Origin: Arthrobacter sp.
GTDB lineage: Bacteria > Actinomycetota > Actinomycetes > Actinomycetales > Micrococcaceae
Length of the DNA stretch: 64,000 nucleotides
Reading direction: 5' to 3'
NCBI RefSeq assembly: GCF_031179985.1
Contig: NZ_JAPSHJ010000021.1
Coordinates: 1-64,000, forward strand
A program made the position numbers and the translations under genes. Positions 16,978-24,980 of this stretch are shown piece by piece (position 1 is the first letter of the stretch; each line of letters starts with the position of its first letter). The notes under the pieces are model-generated. The model saw only the letters and a program-made list of their open reading frames with translations, ran no database searches and had not been told where the DNA came from.

Positions 16978-16991
16978 CGGATATATATCCG
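16978..16991. promoter_or_regulatory. Perfect palindrome CGGATATATATCCG in the hsp20 leader
   Basis: A 14-bp palindrome 34 bp before the Hsp20 ATG and just after the expected start of transcription. It could be the operator of a heat-shock repressor. It matches neither HspR (HAIR) nor CIRCE consensus. As RNA, its A/U-rich centre would make a weak hairpin, but it does not cover the ribosome site. Confidence 0.5.
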
Positions 16992-17003
16992 CCGATACAG
17001 ATT

Positions 17004-17032
17004 TTTATAGCACCACACCATCAATCTGACAA
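17004..17032 (-). promoter_or_regulatory. Promoter of the Hsp20 gene
   Basis: On the reverse strand TTGTCA (17032-17027) and TATAAA (17009-17004) are separated by exactly 17 bases, a near-consensus sigma-70-type promoter. Transcription should start near 16997, giving a leader of about 50 bases with the palindrome at its beginning. Confidence 0.7.
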
Positions 17033-17083
17033 GAGGGTGATGCGGCAGGAAACTGTTTACCGTACGAGTCTTTTCGCGGATAC

Positions 17084-17368
17084 CTAGGGATCAATAGACC
17101 ACCCCTCCTGGTAATCCGGGTGGTTCATATAGACCGACGCCACGCACATCAGGACGTACTCGCTGGTGGCCCCGGTCTGTGTCGGGATATCTGTAACGAG
17201 CGGGACGTTGTCCAGGATTTTCCGCTTGGCGTTGCATTCTGCAAGGACTCGCGCGGGGTCGAACCAGCCGACAGCGCCATAGACCTCATCCCGGCTTTCG
17301 AGTCCCCGGCGGGCTTCTGCCTCTTCTTCCGCGATGCGTGCTTCCAGAAACTCGATGATGTCAGCCAT
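17084..17368 (-). CDS. DUF6221 family protein
   Basis: 94 residues from ATG 17368, with AAGGA 7 bases upstream; an earlier in-frame start at 17386 has none. The pattern MADIIEFLEARIAEEEAEAR, then FDPARVLAECNAKRKILD and a final CVASVYMNHPDYQEGW, is that of DUF6221, small actinobacterial proteins of unknown function common in chromosomes and phages. The N-terminal half is a charged helix. It is a single gene on the reverse strand between Hsp20 and lacI. Confidence 0.8.
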   Translation of the reverse strand: MADIIEFLEARIAEEEAEARRGLESRDEVYGAVGWFDPARVLAECNAKRKILDNVPLVTDIPTQTGATSEYVLMCVASVYMNHPDYQEGWSIDP

Positions 17369-17582
17369 ACATTCATCCTTGCCCAAGTGGGCTCCAGGTC
17401 AAACATCCCAAACCCTCCCTCACCTCTCGCACCCATTCCCCCAACCCTCCATCACTTCTCGCGCCCAATCCCCAAAACCCTCCTTCACCTTTCGTCGGCA
17501 GGAGGACGAAACGTGCGGGAGCGTTTGGGAATTCAGGACGAAACGTGAGGGAGCGTTTTGGGGGTCCGGCGCCGACAGCGGG

Positions 17583-18605
17583 CTACGCGGCGGACGAACC
17601 CGCTGCCGCAGTGGAGTTCCGCAGGACGAGTTCGGGTTTGACGATGGACGATGAAGAGCCGTCAGCGCCCTCAACCGCCGCTGACAGGAGCTGGAAGGCG
17701 CGCGCCCCGAGGTCGCCGAAATCCTGCCGGACCGTGGTGAGCGAGGGCCGCCAGAGGGCAACATGGGGCTGATCATCGAAGCCCATCACGGAGACGTCTT
17801 CAGGAACGCGGCGCCCCCGATCCAGCAGGGCGCTGATGACGCCGATCGCGACGTCGTCGTTTCCGCAGAAGATTGCCGTGACGTCATCCTGATCCGCGAG
17901 GTCCAGGCCGAGCTTGTAGCCACTGGCAGGTTCCCAGGTGGCATGGAGCACGGGAGGAACCGGGGCTCCGGCAGCAGTGAGCGCCGATTTCCAGCCCTGG
18001 GTGCGTCCCGAGTGCTTGCCCATGGTGGGAACGGCGACGTGGTGGACCGTCTTGTGGCCCAGTGAGAGAAGGTATTCGGTGGCATCCCGGCCCGCGCTGC
18101 GCTCATCCAGGAGCGCGCTGGGAGTGGATCCGCTGCGACGGGTGCCGCCGCCGGCCACCACCATGGGCACCGACGACGGAAAGGCCTTCACCGCGGCGAG
18201 GCCCGGACGGTCAAATTCGAGGATAATGACGCCGGCTACGGGTTGGGAGAGGACGAGGTCGATGGCGGCGTTGACGGCGGGTTCGCTGTCAGACTCAACC
18301 ACCGCAATGATGACCGACAGCCCGGCTTTCCTCGCTGCGAGCTCGATGCCCTCGATGGTCTTGGCATAACCGTAATTCGACGTCGCGCCGGTCAGGACGG
18401 CAACCATGGACCGCTTTCCCGATCTTGTGGCGCGGGCAGCACTGTTCGGCCGATATTCGAGGTCGTTTACGGCTTTCATCACGCGTTCGCGGAGTTCGGG
18501 TGCAACGTACTTGCTGCTGGTGAGCACACGGGAAACCGTCGGCACTGAAACGCCGGCAGCCTTTGCAACATCGCTAAGGACCGGGACCCTGTTCTTTGCT
18601 TCCAT
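17583..18605 (-). CDS. LacI family transcriptional regulator of the glycosidase island
   Basis: 340 residues from ATG 18605 (GGAG 5 bases upstream; a GTG two codons earlier is possible). N-terminal LacI helix-turn-helix VLSDVAKAAGVSVPTVSRVL at about 8-27, then the hinge and a periplasmic-binding-protein-like sugar sensor domain ending with the usual PSLTTVRQDFGDLGARAFQLL. Its own promoter carries GGTAATCGTTTTCC (18665-18678), whose reverse complement matches the operators at 9990 and 13962 at 12 of 14 bases, and all three sites lie about 60 bp before a start codon. It therefore probably represses itself, the dehydrogenase-GH43 transcript and the alpha-galactosidase until a sugar is present. 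Confidence 0.94.
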   Translation of the reverse strand: MEAKNRVPVLSDVAKAAGVSVPTVSRVLTSSKYVAPELRERVMKAVNDLEYRPNSAARATRSGKRSMVAVLTGATSNYGYAKTIEGIELAARKAGLSVIIAVVESDSEPAVNAAIDLVLSQPVAGVIILEFDRPGLAAVKAFPSSVPMVVAGGGTRRSGSTPSALLDERSAGRDATEYLLSLGHKTVHHVAVPTMGKHSGRTQGWKSALTAAGAPVPPVLHATWEPASGYKLGLDLADQDDVTAIFCGNDDVAIGVISALLDRGRRVPEDVSVMGFDDQPHVALWRPSLTTVRQDFGDLGARAFQLLSAAVEGADGSSSSIVKPELVLRNSTAAAGSSAA

Positions 18606-18664
18606 ACTCACTCCATCAGAGTAACGCGCCAGAAGCCCCTCAGAACCTAAATTGCTCGATTTTG

Positions 18665-18678
18665 GGTAATCGTTTTCC
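18665..18678. promoter_or_regulatory. LacI-type operator before lacI (autoregulation)
   Basis: GGTAATCGTTTTCC; on the other strand GGAAAACGATTACC, differing from GGAAAACGTTATCC at two positions and sharing the central CG and GGAAAACG half. It is 60 bp from the lacI start. Confidence 0.72.
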
Positions 18679-18735
18679 CCTCTCCTGATCCTGATCGATC
18701 ACGGCAAACCGTACAGCGAACCGGCTCGGGTCAAC

Positions 18736-19110
18736 TCAACACACCCACAGCTCCAGGACACGGCGGATCCTCCGGTCGCCATCCGGCGCCATGTCCACGA
18801 GCGCAATCCGGTCAAGCACGACGACGTCGCCGCGGTGAAAGCGCCTCTCACCCTGACGGGTCACATGTGGGCGGTAATTTTGCAGCGTGTAGGCCGGAGT
18901 TGATACAACCGCACCGAGCTTCTGGACCTGATGCCCTTTCACATGCGCCACAACCCCCGCAACTACCTCATCGCTGCCTCCCGATTCCCCGCCCGCACGG
19001 TGTCCGACGTCGAACTTTACGAGGGTCATATGCAGGGGCCATCGCGCCCTGGGGAACTCCGCACCGCGTGTCACAGGCTCAAGGAAGGCCACCAAGATGA
19101 GGTTCTTCAT
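18736..19110 (-). CDS. 2H phosphoesterase (2'-5' RNA ligase-like) family protein
   Basis: 124 residues from ATG 19110. Two His-x-Thr motifs mark the 2H superfamily: PLHMTLVKF near residue 26 and YRPHVTRQG near 80; the following stretch VVVLDRIALVDMAPDGD is typical of actinobacterial members. Such proteins hydrolyse or ligate cyclic phosphates on RNA or nucleotides. The spacing between the two motifs is shorter than usual for the family (I would expect roughly 30 more residues), so part of the central fold may be lost. The start has only a weak ribosome site. It is divergent from the uracil permease. Confidence 0.75.
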   Translation of the reverse strand: MKNLILVAFLEPVTRGAEFPRARWPLHMTLVKFDVGHRAGGESGGSDEVVAGVVAHVKGHQVQKLGAVVSTPAYTLQNYRPHVTRQGERRFHRGDVVVLDRIALVDMAPDGDRRIRRVLELWVC

Positions 19111-19217
19111 AGGGCAAGTCTGGCAGCGGGAATTGGGCAGCGGGGCAAGAGATGGGATTAGAATGGAAAACGGAACGGACACATGCCATGCAGTTCATCT
19201 GCAGAAATCGCGTCCCC

Positions 19218-19257
19218 CAGTGCCTCCGGCGTGTCCCCCATCGTGCCGGAGGCACTG
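19218..19257 (+). terminator. 13-bp stem-loop upstream of the uracil permease
   Basis: CAGTGCCTCCGGC (19218-19230) pairs perfectly with GCCGGAGGCACTG (19245-19257) around a 14-base loop; GGTTTAAG follows. No forward gene ends here, so it may be an attenuator or leader element of the permease (start 19403) rather than a plain terminator. Confidence 0.5.
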
Positions 19258-19402
19258 CTGGTTTAAGTACTCGAGGCGTGGGTTGAGAAGCACCGGCAGG
19301 CGCCGCCGGTTCTAGAAGCGCGCCAACCAGTCATGCAGGGCGGTAATGTTGCAGCGAAACATCCCTGCCCTTGCGGCTACCCCCTCTGAAAGGCTCCTGG
19401 CC

Positions 19403-20770
19403 ATGAGCATGCTCGGCACCAAGTGGAAACTGCACGGTACCGGAAGGTCTGTACGTCCGGGTGAGGTGGTGGCTCCTGAAGAACGGCTCACCTGGCCCCT
19501 GACCATCGGGGTCGGCATGCAGCACGTCGTCGCCATGTTCGGTGCGACGTTCCTGGTGCCCATCCTCACGGGAATGCCGCCCGCTACAACGCTGCTCTTC
19601 TCGGGCATCGGGACGCTGTTATTCCTCGTTATCACCAAGGGGCGCGTTCCCAGCTACCTCGGCTCCAGCTTCGCATTCATTGCCCCGATCGCTGCGTCCC
19701 AGCAGCAGTACGGCGTGGGCGGCGCCCTCGGCGGCGTAGTGCTGGCCGGCGTCGGACTGGCAATCGTGGGAGCGGTGGTGCAGAAGTTCGGTGCAGGCTG
19801 GATCAACCGCCTGATGCCGCCCATCGTGACAGGCGCCATCGTCGCCTTGATCGGGCTTAACCTGGCGCCGGCGGCCAAGAACAACTTCGAAACCGCTCCG
19901 GTCACCGCTGTGATCACCCTCGCTACCATCATCCTTGTGACTGTGCTGTTCAAGGGGATCCTGGGTCGCCTGAGCATCCTCGTGGGGGTTGTTGTGGGTT
20001 ATCTGGCGGCCATGACCCGGGGTGAAGTGAATTTCGCCAAGGTGGATGCCGCGTCCTGGATCGGGCTGCCCACTTTCCAGACCCCTGAATTCCATTTGGG
20101 CGTGGTGGGCCTGTTCGTTCCCGTGGTCCTGGTGCTGGTGGCCGAGAACGTTGGGCACGTTAAGTCCGTGGCCGCCATGACTGGCCGCAATCTCGACGAC
20201 GTCTCCGGCCGCGCGCTGATGGCTGACGGTGCCGCTACCGTGCTGGCAGGCTTCGGCGGTGGCTCGGGTACCACTACCTATGCCGAGAACATTGGCGTCA
20301 TGGCAGCCACCAAGGTGTACTCCACTGCTGCGTACTGGGTGGCCGGCAGCTTTGCAATCCTGCTGAGCTTTTCGCCTAAATTCGGGGAACTCATCGCCAC
20401 CGTTCCTGCGGGTGTCCTTGGTGGCGCTGCCACCATGCTGTACGGGATGATCGGCATCCTGGGCGTGAAAATCTGGGTGCAAAACAAGGTCAACTTCTCC
20501 AACCCCATCAACCTGACCACCGCTGCCGTCGCCCTTATCATCGGTATCGCCGACTACACCTGGATTCTTGGGGAGCTCACGTTCACCGGCATCGCCCTTG
20601 GCTCAGCGGCCGCCCTGATCATTTACCACGGCATGAAGGCGATTGCATCGGGACGCGGAAGCGTGGCCGAACCGGAGACGGAGCCGTCGTCCGCGAAATC
20701 AGTCCTGCCGCCCGCTGCCAAAGCTGCTGCCGTAACGGGAGCGAAGCGTCCCGGGAAGAAGCGGCGCTAA
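19403..20770 (+). CDS. Uracil-xanthine permease family transporter (NCS2)
   Basis: 455 residues from ATG 19403 (AAAGG upstream; the open frame reaches 19346 but that part is not membrane-like). About 12-14 hydrophobic segments. NCS2 landmarks: GMQHVVAMFGATFLVPILTG in TM1, the substrate-binding VAENVGHVKSVA, and GGGSGTTTYAENIGVMA, which in this form is typical of the uracil branch (UraA/PyrP). It would import uracil by proton symport through the inner membrane. The C-terminal tail after residue 420 is Ala/Lys-rich and cytoplasmic. It is a single gene with a leader hairpin. Confidence 0.93.
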   Translation: MSMLGTKWKLHGTGRSVRPGEVVAPEERLTWPLTIGVGMQHVVAMFGATFLVPILTGMPPATTLLFSGIGTLLFLVITKGRVPSYLGSSFAFIAPIAASQQQYGVGGALGGVVLAGVGLAIVGAVVQKFGAGWINRLMPPIVTGAIVALIGLNLAPAAKNNFETAPVTAVITLATIILVTVLFKGILGRLSILVGVVVGYLAAMTRGEVNFAKVDAASWIGLPTFQTPEFHLGVVGLFVPVVLVLVAENVGHVKSVAAMTGRNLDDVSGRALMADGAATVLAGFGGGSGTTTYAENIGVMAATKVYSTAAYWVAGSFAILLSFSPKFGELIATVPAGVLGGAATMLYGMIGILGVKIWVQNKVNFSNPINLTTAAVALIIGIADYTWILGELTFTGIALGSAAALIIYHGMKAIASGRGSVAEPETEPSSAKSVLPPAAKAAAVTGAKRPGKKRR

Positions 20771-20890
20771 TAACTTCATGCGCCAGAAATACGTCACACG
20801 ATTGGGTCTTTTTGATTCGGCCCAACACGCCTAACGTGGGAGTCAGCCAGCCGCCCGTCCAGGGCGGGCAGAACCACGGAGGATCCTGCT

Positions 20891-21175
20891 ATGACAACGC
20901 ACGTCGCCGATTGCAGCGTAACTAACTGTTCCTTCAACGATCATTCAGAGTGCAATGCGGCAGCCATTACGGTTGGCGGCACTGAAGATCACGCTCTCTG
21001 CGCCACTTTCATTGATATCGGAGTTCATGGCGGCCTGCCCAAGGTACTCGCAGACGTCGGGGCCTGCCAGCGCACGGAATGCATCCACAACGAGCACCTG
21101 ATGTGCCAGGCGCCTGAGGTTCACGTCGGACCCGGCCGCGACAACGCCGATTGCCTGACCTACTCACACGGGTAA
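20891..21175 (+). CDS. DUF1540 domain protein with two cysteine-rich repeats
   Basis: 94 residues; GGAGG lies 8 bases before the ATG. Two DUF1540 units are visible: CSVTNCSFNDHSECNAAAIT ending in C-x-T-F at about 8-46, and CQRTECIHNEHLMCQAPEVH ending in C-x-T-Y at about 59-91. Each has four spaced cysteines (CxxxxCxxNxxxxC...C) plus a His, likely a small metal- or disulphide-stabilised fold. Function is unknown; DUF1540 proteins are frequent in Gram-positive bacteria and small. It is a single gene with a strong terminator at 21207. Confidence 0.88.
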   Translation: MTTHVADCSVTNCSFNDHSECNAAAITVGGTEDHALCATFIDIGVHGGLPKVLADVGACQRTECIHNEHLMCQAPEVHVGPGRDNADCLTYSHG

Positions 21176-21206
21176 ACCAGCCTGAACAGAGCAACTCAGA
21201 GCAGCC

Positions 21207-21240
21207 AGTGCCGGCCGCCCCATGGGCGGCCGGCACTTTC
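21207..21240 (+). terminator. Intrinsic terminator after the DUF1540 gene
   Basis: AGTGCCGGCCGCCC (21207-21220) pairs perfectly with GGGCGGCCGGCACT (21224-21237) around CAT, followed by TTC. A 14-bp G/C-rich stem; the T run is short. Confidence 0.85.
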
Positions 21241-21332
21241 TAGGTTCCTAAGCAATCCGCTGCCTCCAGCTAACGCTTCCTCCCGGTACTACTGCCTCCG
21301 GGCCCGCGTCTGCTGCCGGCCGGATTCTGCTT

Positions 21333-21968
21333 CTAGCCGGCGTCGAAGGTCTCCTTGTCATCGTCGCGGTCCCGCGGGGACCGCTCATCCGGAAGGTCCG
21401 TTCCGCTTCCGTCGGGGATCCCGGCCGCGTCCCGCTGAGGCTCGGAGGAAAAGGGGCGCCCCGAAGTTTCCTCGGTGTTGGTGTCGTCCATCTCCGCCTC
21501 CACGGAGGGAACAGCTGCGCCTGGATCGTCATAGTCCGCTGAGTCATCCTCCCCCGACGGATCGGGGAGCTGCTGCTCCGGCATCTCGTCGGGATGGGCA
21601 GGAACAGGGTTGCCGGAGCCCCCTGCGCCGCCGGGTCCTGCCGAGGACCCGGCTACAGGCTCAAAGCCCGGGTCGGTGCTTTCGGTTTCTGCCATCATCT
21701 GATCCTCCGTACCTCCGAAGCGGCCTGCTCCGGGCTCTCCTGCACTGTCCTTGTCCTCAGTTCCTAACTGGCTCAAATCCGGGGACTCCGCGGGGAACTT
21801 CTCACCCTCGGGGCTGTCCTGGCTGAGTCCTGCCGCCTCGAAGGCTTCCTCCTCGCGGGGTTGTGCAAACTGCTTGTTATCCCCAGGGGGCATTTCCTGC
21901 TCAGCCGTTGGGGTCCCGTAGCCTCCGGCTTCCTCCGTGACGCGATCGTTCTGGCTCTCCTCGTTCAT
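21333..21968 (-). CDS. Acidic, disordered hypothetical protein
   Basis: 211 residues from ATG 21968, fixed by AAGGAGG 5 bases upstream; the longer frame to 22262 overlaps the SDR gene. The protein is almost free of hydrophobic runs and rich in Glu, Asp, Pro, Gly and Ser (for example EEEAFEAAGLSQDSPEGEKF), ending KETFDAG. It is predicted to be intrinsically disordered. It follows the stress-type SDR on the same strand after 110 bp and may be co-expressed with it. Similar acidic proteins recur in this window (30007, 32635, 33998). A role as a desiccation or stress protectant is a guess. Confidence 0.7.
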   Translation of the reverse strand: MNEESQNDRVTEEAGGYGTPTAEQEMPPGDNKQFAQPREEEAFEAAGLSQDSPEGEKFPAESPDLSQLGTEDKDSAGEPGAGRFGGTEDQMMAETESTDPGFEPVAGSSAGPGGAGGSGNPVPAHPDEMPEQQLPDPSGEDDSADYDDPGAAVPSVEAEMDDTNTEETSGRPFSSEPQRDAAGIPDGSGTDLPDERSPRDRDDDKETFDAG

Positions 21969-22078
21969 TTCTTCCTCCTTATTAGTCGGTTCTGAACTGG
22001 CCGGTTTGCCACCGGGGGTCCTTGAGTTTTCGGGTGCGGATTGCCGGGCTCCAGATGGGAGGCCTCCCGATGGGCTGC

Positions 22079-22978
22079 TCAGAGCCCCTTGCCGCCGGTA
22101 ACCGGGAGCACGGCCCCGGAAATGTAGGAGCCTTGCTCGGAAGCCAGCAAAACGTAGGCCGCCGCCAGCTCCGCGGGCTGGCCCGCACGTTGGAGTGGCG
22201 TGTCCTGGCCGAAGGAGGGCAGCTTGTCCGGCCACTCGGTCGCGGGAATCAGCGGAGTCCAAATGGGCCCGGGGGCAACGGCGTTCACCCGGATACCCTT
22301 TGGTCCCAGCTCCTGGGCCAAGGCCTTGGTGAAGGCCACCTGGGCACCCTTGGTCATGGCGTAGTCGATCAGCTGGGGTGACGGATTGAAGGCCTGGATG
22401 GACGCCGTAGTAATGATCGATGCCCCTGCTGTCAAGTGCGGAACCGCCGCCCTGGCCGTCCAGAGGAGCGAGTACAAATTGGTCTTGAAAACCCTGTCGA
22501 ATTCTTCCGTGGGCAGGGATTCGAAGCTGTCCCGGTTCTTCTGATAAGCAGCGTTGAGGACCACAATATCGAGCCGGCCGAACTCAGCCAGAGTGTCCTC
22601 CACGATCCGGGAGCTGAACTCCTCGCTTCTCCCATCACCCGCCAGCAGCAGGGCCTTCCGGCCGGCTTTCCGGATCCACTCGGCAGTGTCCTGGGCGTCT
22701 TCCTCTTCCTCCGGAAGATAGGAGATCGCGACGTCGGCGCCCTCCCGCGCGAAAGCAATGGCCACAGCCTTGCCGATTCCGGAATCGCCCCCGGTGATCA
22801 GGGCTGCCTTTCCGGTGAGGAGGTCCTTGCCTTCATAGCTCAACTCCCCATGATCCGGCTTGGGATCCATGGGGGCTGTGAGACCTGGCTGCTCTTGCTC
22901 CTGCTGGGGGAAGGGCCCCGAGTGGTAGCCTCCCCGGGGGTCACGCGGCTGTTCTTGCTGCTTGCCTGCATCACTCAT
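22079..22978 (-). CDS. SDR family oxidoreductase (general stress protein 39-like)
   Basis: 299 residues from ATG 22978. A hydrophilic N-terminal arm of about 50 residues (GKQQEQPRDPRGGYHSGPFP) precedes the Rossmann core, as in YdaD/YhxC-type stress SDRs. Landmarks: TGGDSGIGKAVAIAFAREGAD, the NAAYQ loop in place of NNAG, catalytic Ser in IITTASIQAF, and YAMTKGAQ with Tyr and Lys; the C-terminus ends VTGGKGL as usual. It reduces an unknown carbonyl with NAD(P)H in the cytoplasm. A disordered acidic protein gene follows on the same strand, consistent with a stress operon. Confidence 0.93.
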   Translation of the reverse strand: MSDAGKQQEQPRDPRGGYHSGPFPQQEQEQPGLTAPMDPKPDHGELSYEGKDLLTGKAALITGGDSGIGKAVAIAFAREGADVAISYLPEEEEDAQDTAEWIRKAGRKALLLAGDGRSEEFSSRIVEDTLAEFGRLDIVVLNAAYQKNRDSFESLPTEEFDRVFKTNLYSLLWTARAAVPHLTAGASIITTASIQAFNPSPQLIDYAMTKGAQVAFTKALAQELGPKGIRVNAVAPGPIWTPLIPATEWPDKLPSFGQDTPLQRAGQPAELAAAYVLLASEQGSYISGAVLPVTGGKGL

Positions 22979-23178
22979 AGTCCACCTACCCAACGTGTCG
23001 GTTTTCTTTAGTGGCCGGTCGCATCCGGCTCTTCGAAACTATCCCAGCAATCTGGTCAAGTCCACATTTACCAGAAATTAGTCAGCAAACTTATTATTAC
23101 TTGAAAATGAAGGGCCTCAAGCCTAGGTTGAGAGTTAGAACCGCTTGGCGGCCGACGACAGTGCCGGAGGTGAAGGCC

Positions 23179-23670
23179 ATGACCGATCCCGAAGCCCAGC
23201 AACGCAGCGGCCGGAACGAAACTGCGGAAGAACAGATGGACCGGAACTGGATGGAGCTGCTCCAGGAGCTCCGGGTCCTCCAGACGGGGGTCCAGATTCT
23301 CGCGGGGTTCCTGCTCACTCTCCCCTTCCAATCCCGGTTCGATTCGCTCGACGATTATCAGGTGACCCTCTATCTCACCAACGTGGTCCTGGCCGCGCTT
23401 ACCACCGCCCTCATCCTGCTCCCGGTCAGTGTGCACCGCCGTCTTTTCCGAAAGCGGCTCAAGGCCACGCTTGTGTCCAGTGCAGACAGGATCACCAAGG
23501 TGGCACTGGGCGGGGTTGCCCTCCTCAGCGTGGGAACGTCGTCACTGGTTTTTGACGTCGCCGCCGGCCGCAACGCCGGTATTACCGCAGGTGCTGCACT
23601 GCTGGCCCTGCTGATCATCCTGCTGGTCTATGTTCCGATTCACCTTCACAGACAAGCTGAAAAGCGGTAG
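23179..23670 (+). CDS. DUF6328 family membrane protein
   Basis: 163 residues from ATG 23179 (GGAGG 8 bases upstream). An N-terminal hydrophilic region is followed by RNWMELLQELRVLQTGVQIL, the DUF6328 signature, and four hydrophobic segments: ILAGFLLTLPF, VTLYLTNVVLAALTTALILL, a segment around VALGGVALLSVG, and AALLALLIILLVYVPIHL at the C-terminus. The role is unknown; the family is widespread in actinobacteria. It is a single gene, convergent with glycerate kinase. Confidence 0.85.
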   Translation: MTDPEAQQRSGRNETAEEQMDRNWMELLQELRVLQTGVQILAGFLLTLPFQSRFDSLDDYQVTLYLTNVVLAALTTALILLPVSVHRRLFRKRLKATLVSSADRITKVALGGVALLSVGTSSLVFDVAAGRNAGITAGAALLALLIILLVYVPIHLHRQAEKR

Positions 23671-23719
23671 CTCCGCCGGTGGCAGAGCGCCACGAGATTC
23701 GGGCAGCGCGCCCTGCCCG

Positions 23720-24844
23720 TCAGGCGCCTTCCAGCACCTGGCTTGTGGCCCAGGTCAGGTATTTCGCTGCCTGGGCGACGGCGTCCTCCGGGCTGGGGGC
23801 AACGTCCAGCAATTGGGCTGCAGCCACTACGCCATGCTCGGCCAGCTCCTCAACGGTTACCAGGATGCGGCCAGCCACCACAATGACAGGGATGCCCCGC
23901 TCATGGGCGGCGGCTGCCAGCGCGATGGGAGCCTTTCCGGTCAGCGACTGTGAGTCCATGGAGCCTTCACCTGTAATCACCAGGTCCGCAGCGGCCAGTT
24001 GTTCGGCCAGCCCGGTAAGGCCTGCCACCAGGGCAAACCCTCCTTCCAACGCTGCGTCGCTGAACGCCAGGAACGCCGCCGGGAACCCACCCGCTGCTCC
24101 CGCTCCGGGAATGTTGATATCCCGGCCGGTGGTTTCACGGAGGATGGAGGCCCAGTTCCGGAGTCCAGCGTCGAGCTGCTCCACGGCGTCGTCATCGGCG
24201 CCTTTCTGCGGAGCAAACACATGTGCGGCTCCCTCTGGGCCGTAGAGGGGGTTCCGGACATCCACGGCAATACGGAATCTGACCCGTCCCAAGCGGGCGT
24301 CGAGTTCAGTGGCGTCAACTGCAGCCACATCCACAAGTGAGCCGCCGCCCAGGGGGACAATGTTGCCTGCGGTATCAAGCGGTTTGAGTCCGAGCGCACG
24401 CAAGGCACCGCTCCCGCCGTCGGTCATTGCTGATCCGCCAAGACCCAGCACAATCTCCGTTGCCCCCGCATCCAAGGCCGCAGCGATCAGCTGGCCACAA
24501 CCGTAGCTGTGAGCGCGCAGCGCGTTCTCCGGAGTAGGTTCAACATGCGCAAGGCCTGAAGCCTGGGCTGTTTCGATCACTGCAGTTACTGCGCCGCCGG
24601 CTTCGGTCCGCAGCGCCCAGACCGCACCGATGGGAGTCAGAACGGGTCCGACAACGGCGTTCAGTCTTTCCTCGTATCCGGCCGATACTGCGGCCTCCAG
24701 GGTTCCTTCTCCGCCGTCGGCTATTGGAAACTGCGTGGCAACAGCGTTCGGATAGACCCGTAGGACTCCTTCGGCGATGGCGCTGGCAGCTTCGGCAGCG
24801 GTGAGCGATCCCTTGAACTTGTCCGGGGCAATAAGAATACGCAT
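23720..24844 (-). CDS. glxK: Glycerate kinase (GlxK/GarK type)
   Basis: 374 residues, normal for the family. It phosphorylates D-glycerate to 2- or 3-phosphoglycerate, feeding glyoxylate or sugar-acid breakdown into glycolysis. Landmarks: N-terminal MRILIAPDKFKGSLTAAEAA, PIADGGEGTLEA (phosphate/glycerate loop), LGLGGSAMTDGGSGALRALG in the middle, and VITGEGSMDSQSLTGKAP near residue 290. A LacI-type near-palindrome (24869-24882) lies 25 bp before the ATG. It is a single gene between DUF6328 (convergent) and a divergent PhoD-like phosphatase. The symbol is assigned by family; the phosphorylated position cannot be seen. Confidence 0.93.
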   Translation of the reverse strand: MRILIAPDKFKGSLTAAEAASAIAEGVLRVYPNAVATQFPIADGGEGTLEAAVSAGYEERLNAVVGPVLTPIGAVWALRTEAGGAVTAVIETAQASGLAHVEPTPENALRAHSYGCGQLIAAALDAGATEIVLGLGGSAMTDGGSGALRALGLKPLDTAGNIVPLGGGSLVDVAAVDATELDARLGRVRFRIAVDVRNPLYGPEGAAHVFAPQKGADDDAVEQLDAGLRNWASILRETTGRDINIPGAGAAGGFPAAFLAFSDAALEGGFALVAGLTGLAEQLAAADLVITGEGSMDSQSLTGKAPIALAAAAHERGIPVIVVAGRILVTVEELAEHGVVAAAQLLDVAPSPEDAVAQAAKYLTWATSQVLEGA

Positions 24845-24868
24845 GGATCTATCCTGCCATCCAGCATA

Positions 24869-24882
24869 GGAAAACGCTTCCC
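24869..24882. promoter_or_regulatory. LacI-type near-palindrome GGAAAACGCTTCCC before glycerate kinase
   Basis: It shares GGAAAACG with the operators at 9990, 13962 and 18665 (reverse strand), but the other half is CTTCCC instead of TTATCC. It lies 25 bp before the glycerate kinase ATG. It may be read by the LacI protein at 17583 or by another family member. Confidence 0.42.
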
Positions 24883-24980
24883 AGAGGAGCGACCAGACGA
24901 TCTATGACGAACAGGTGGCGCCAGGCGATCAGGAACGTCAGGATCTGGCCGGACCTCGTTCCAACAGGTACAACTGAGTA

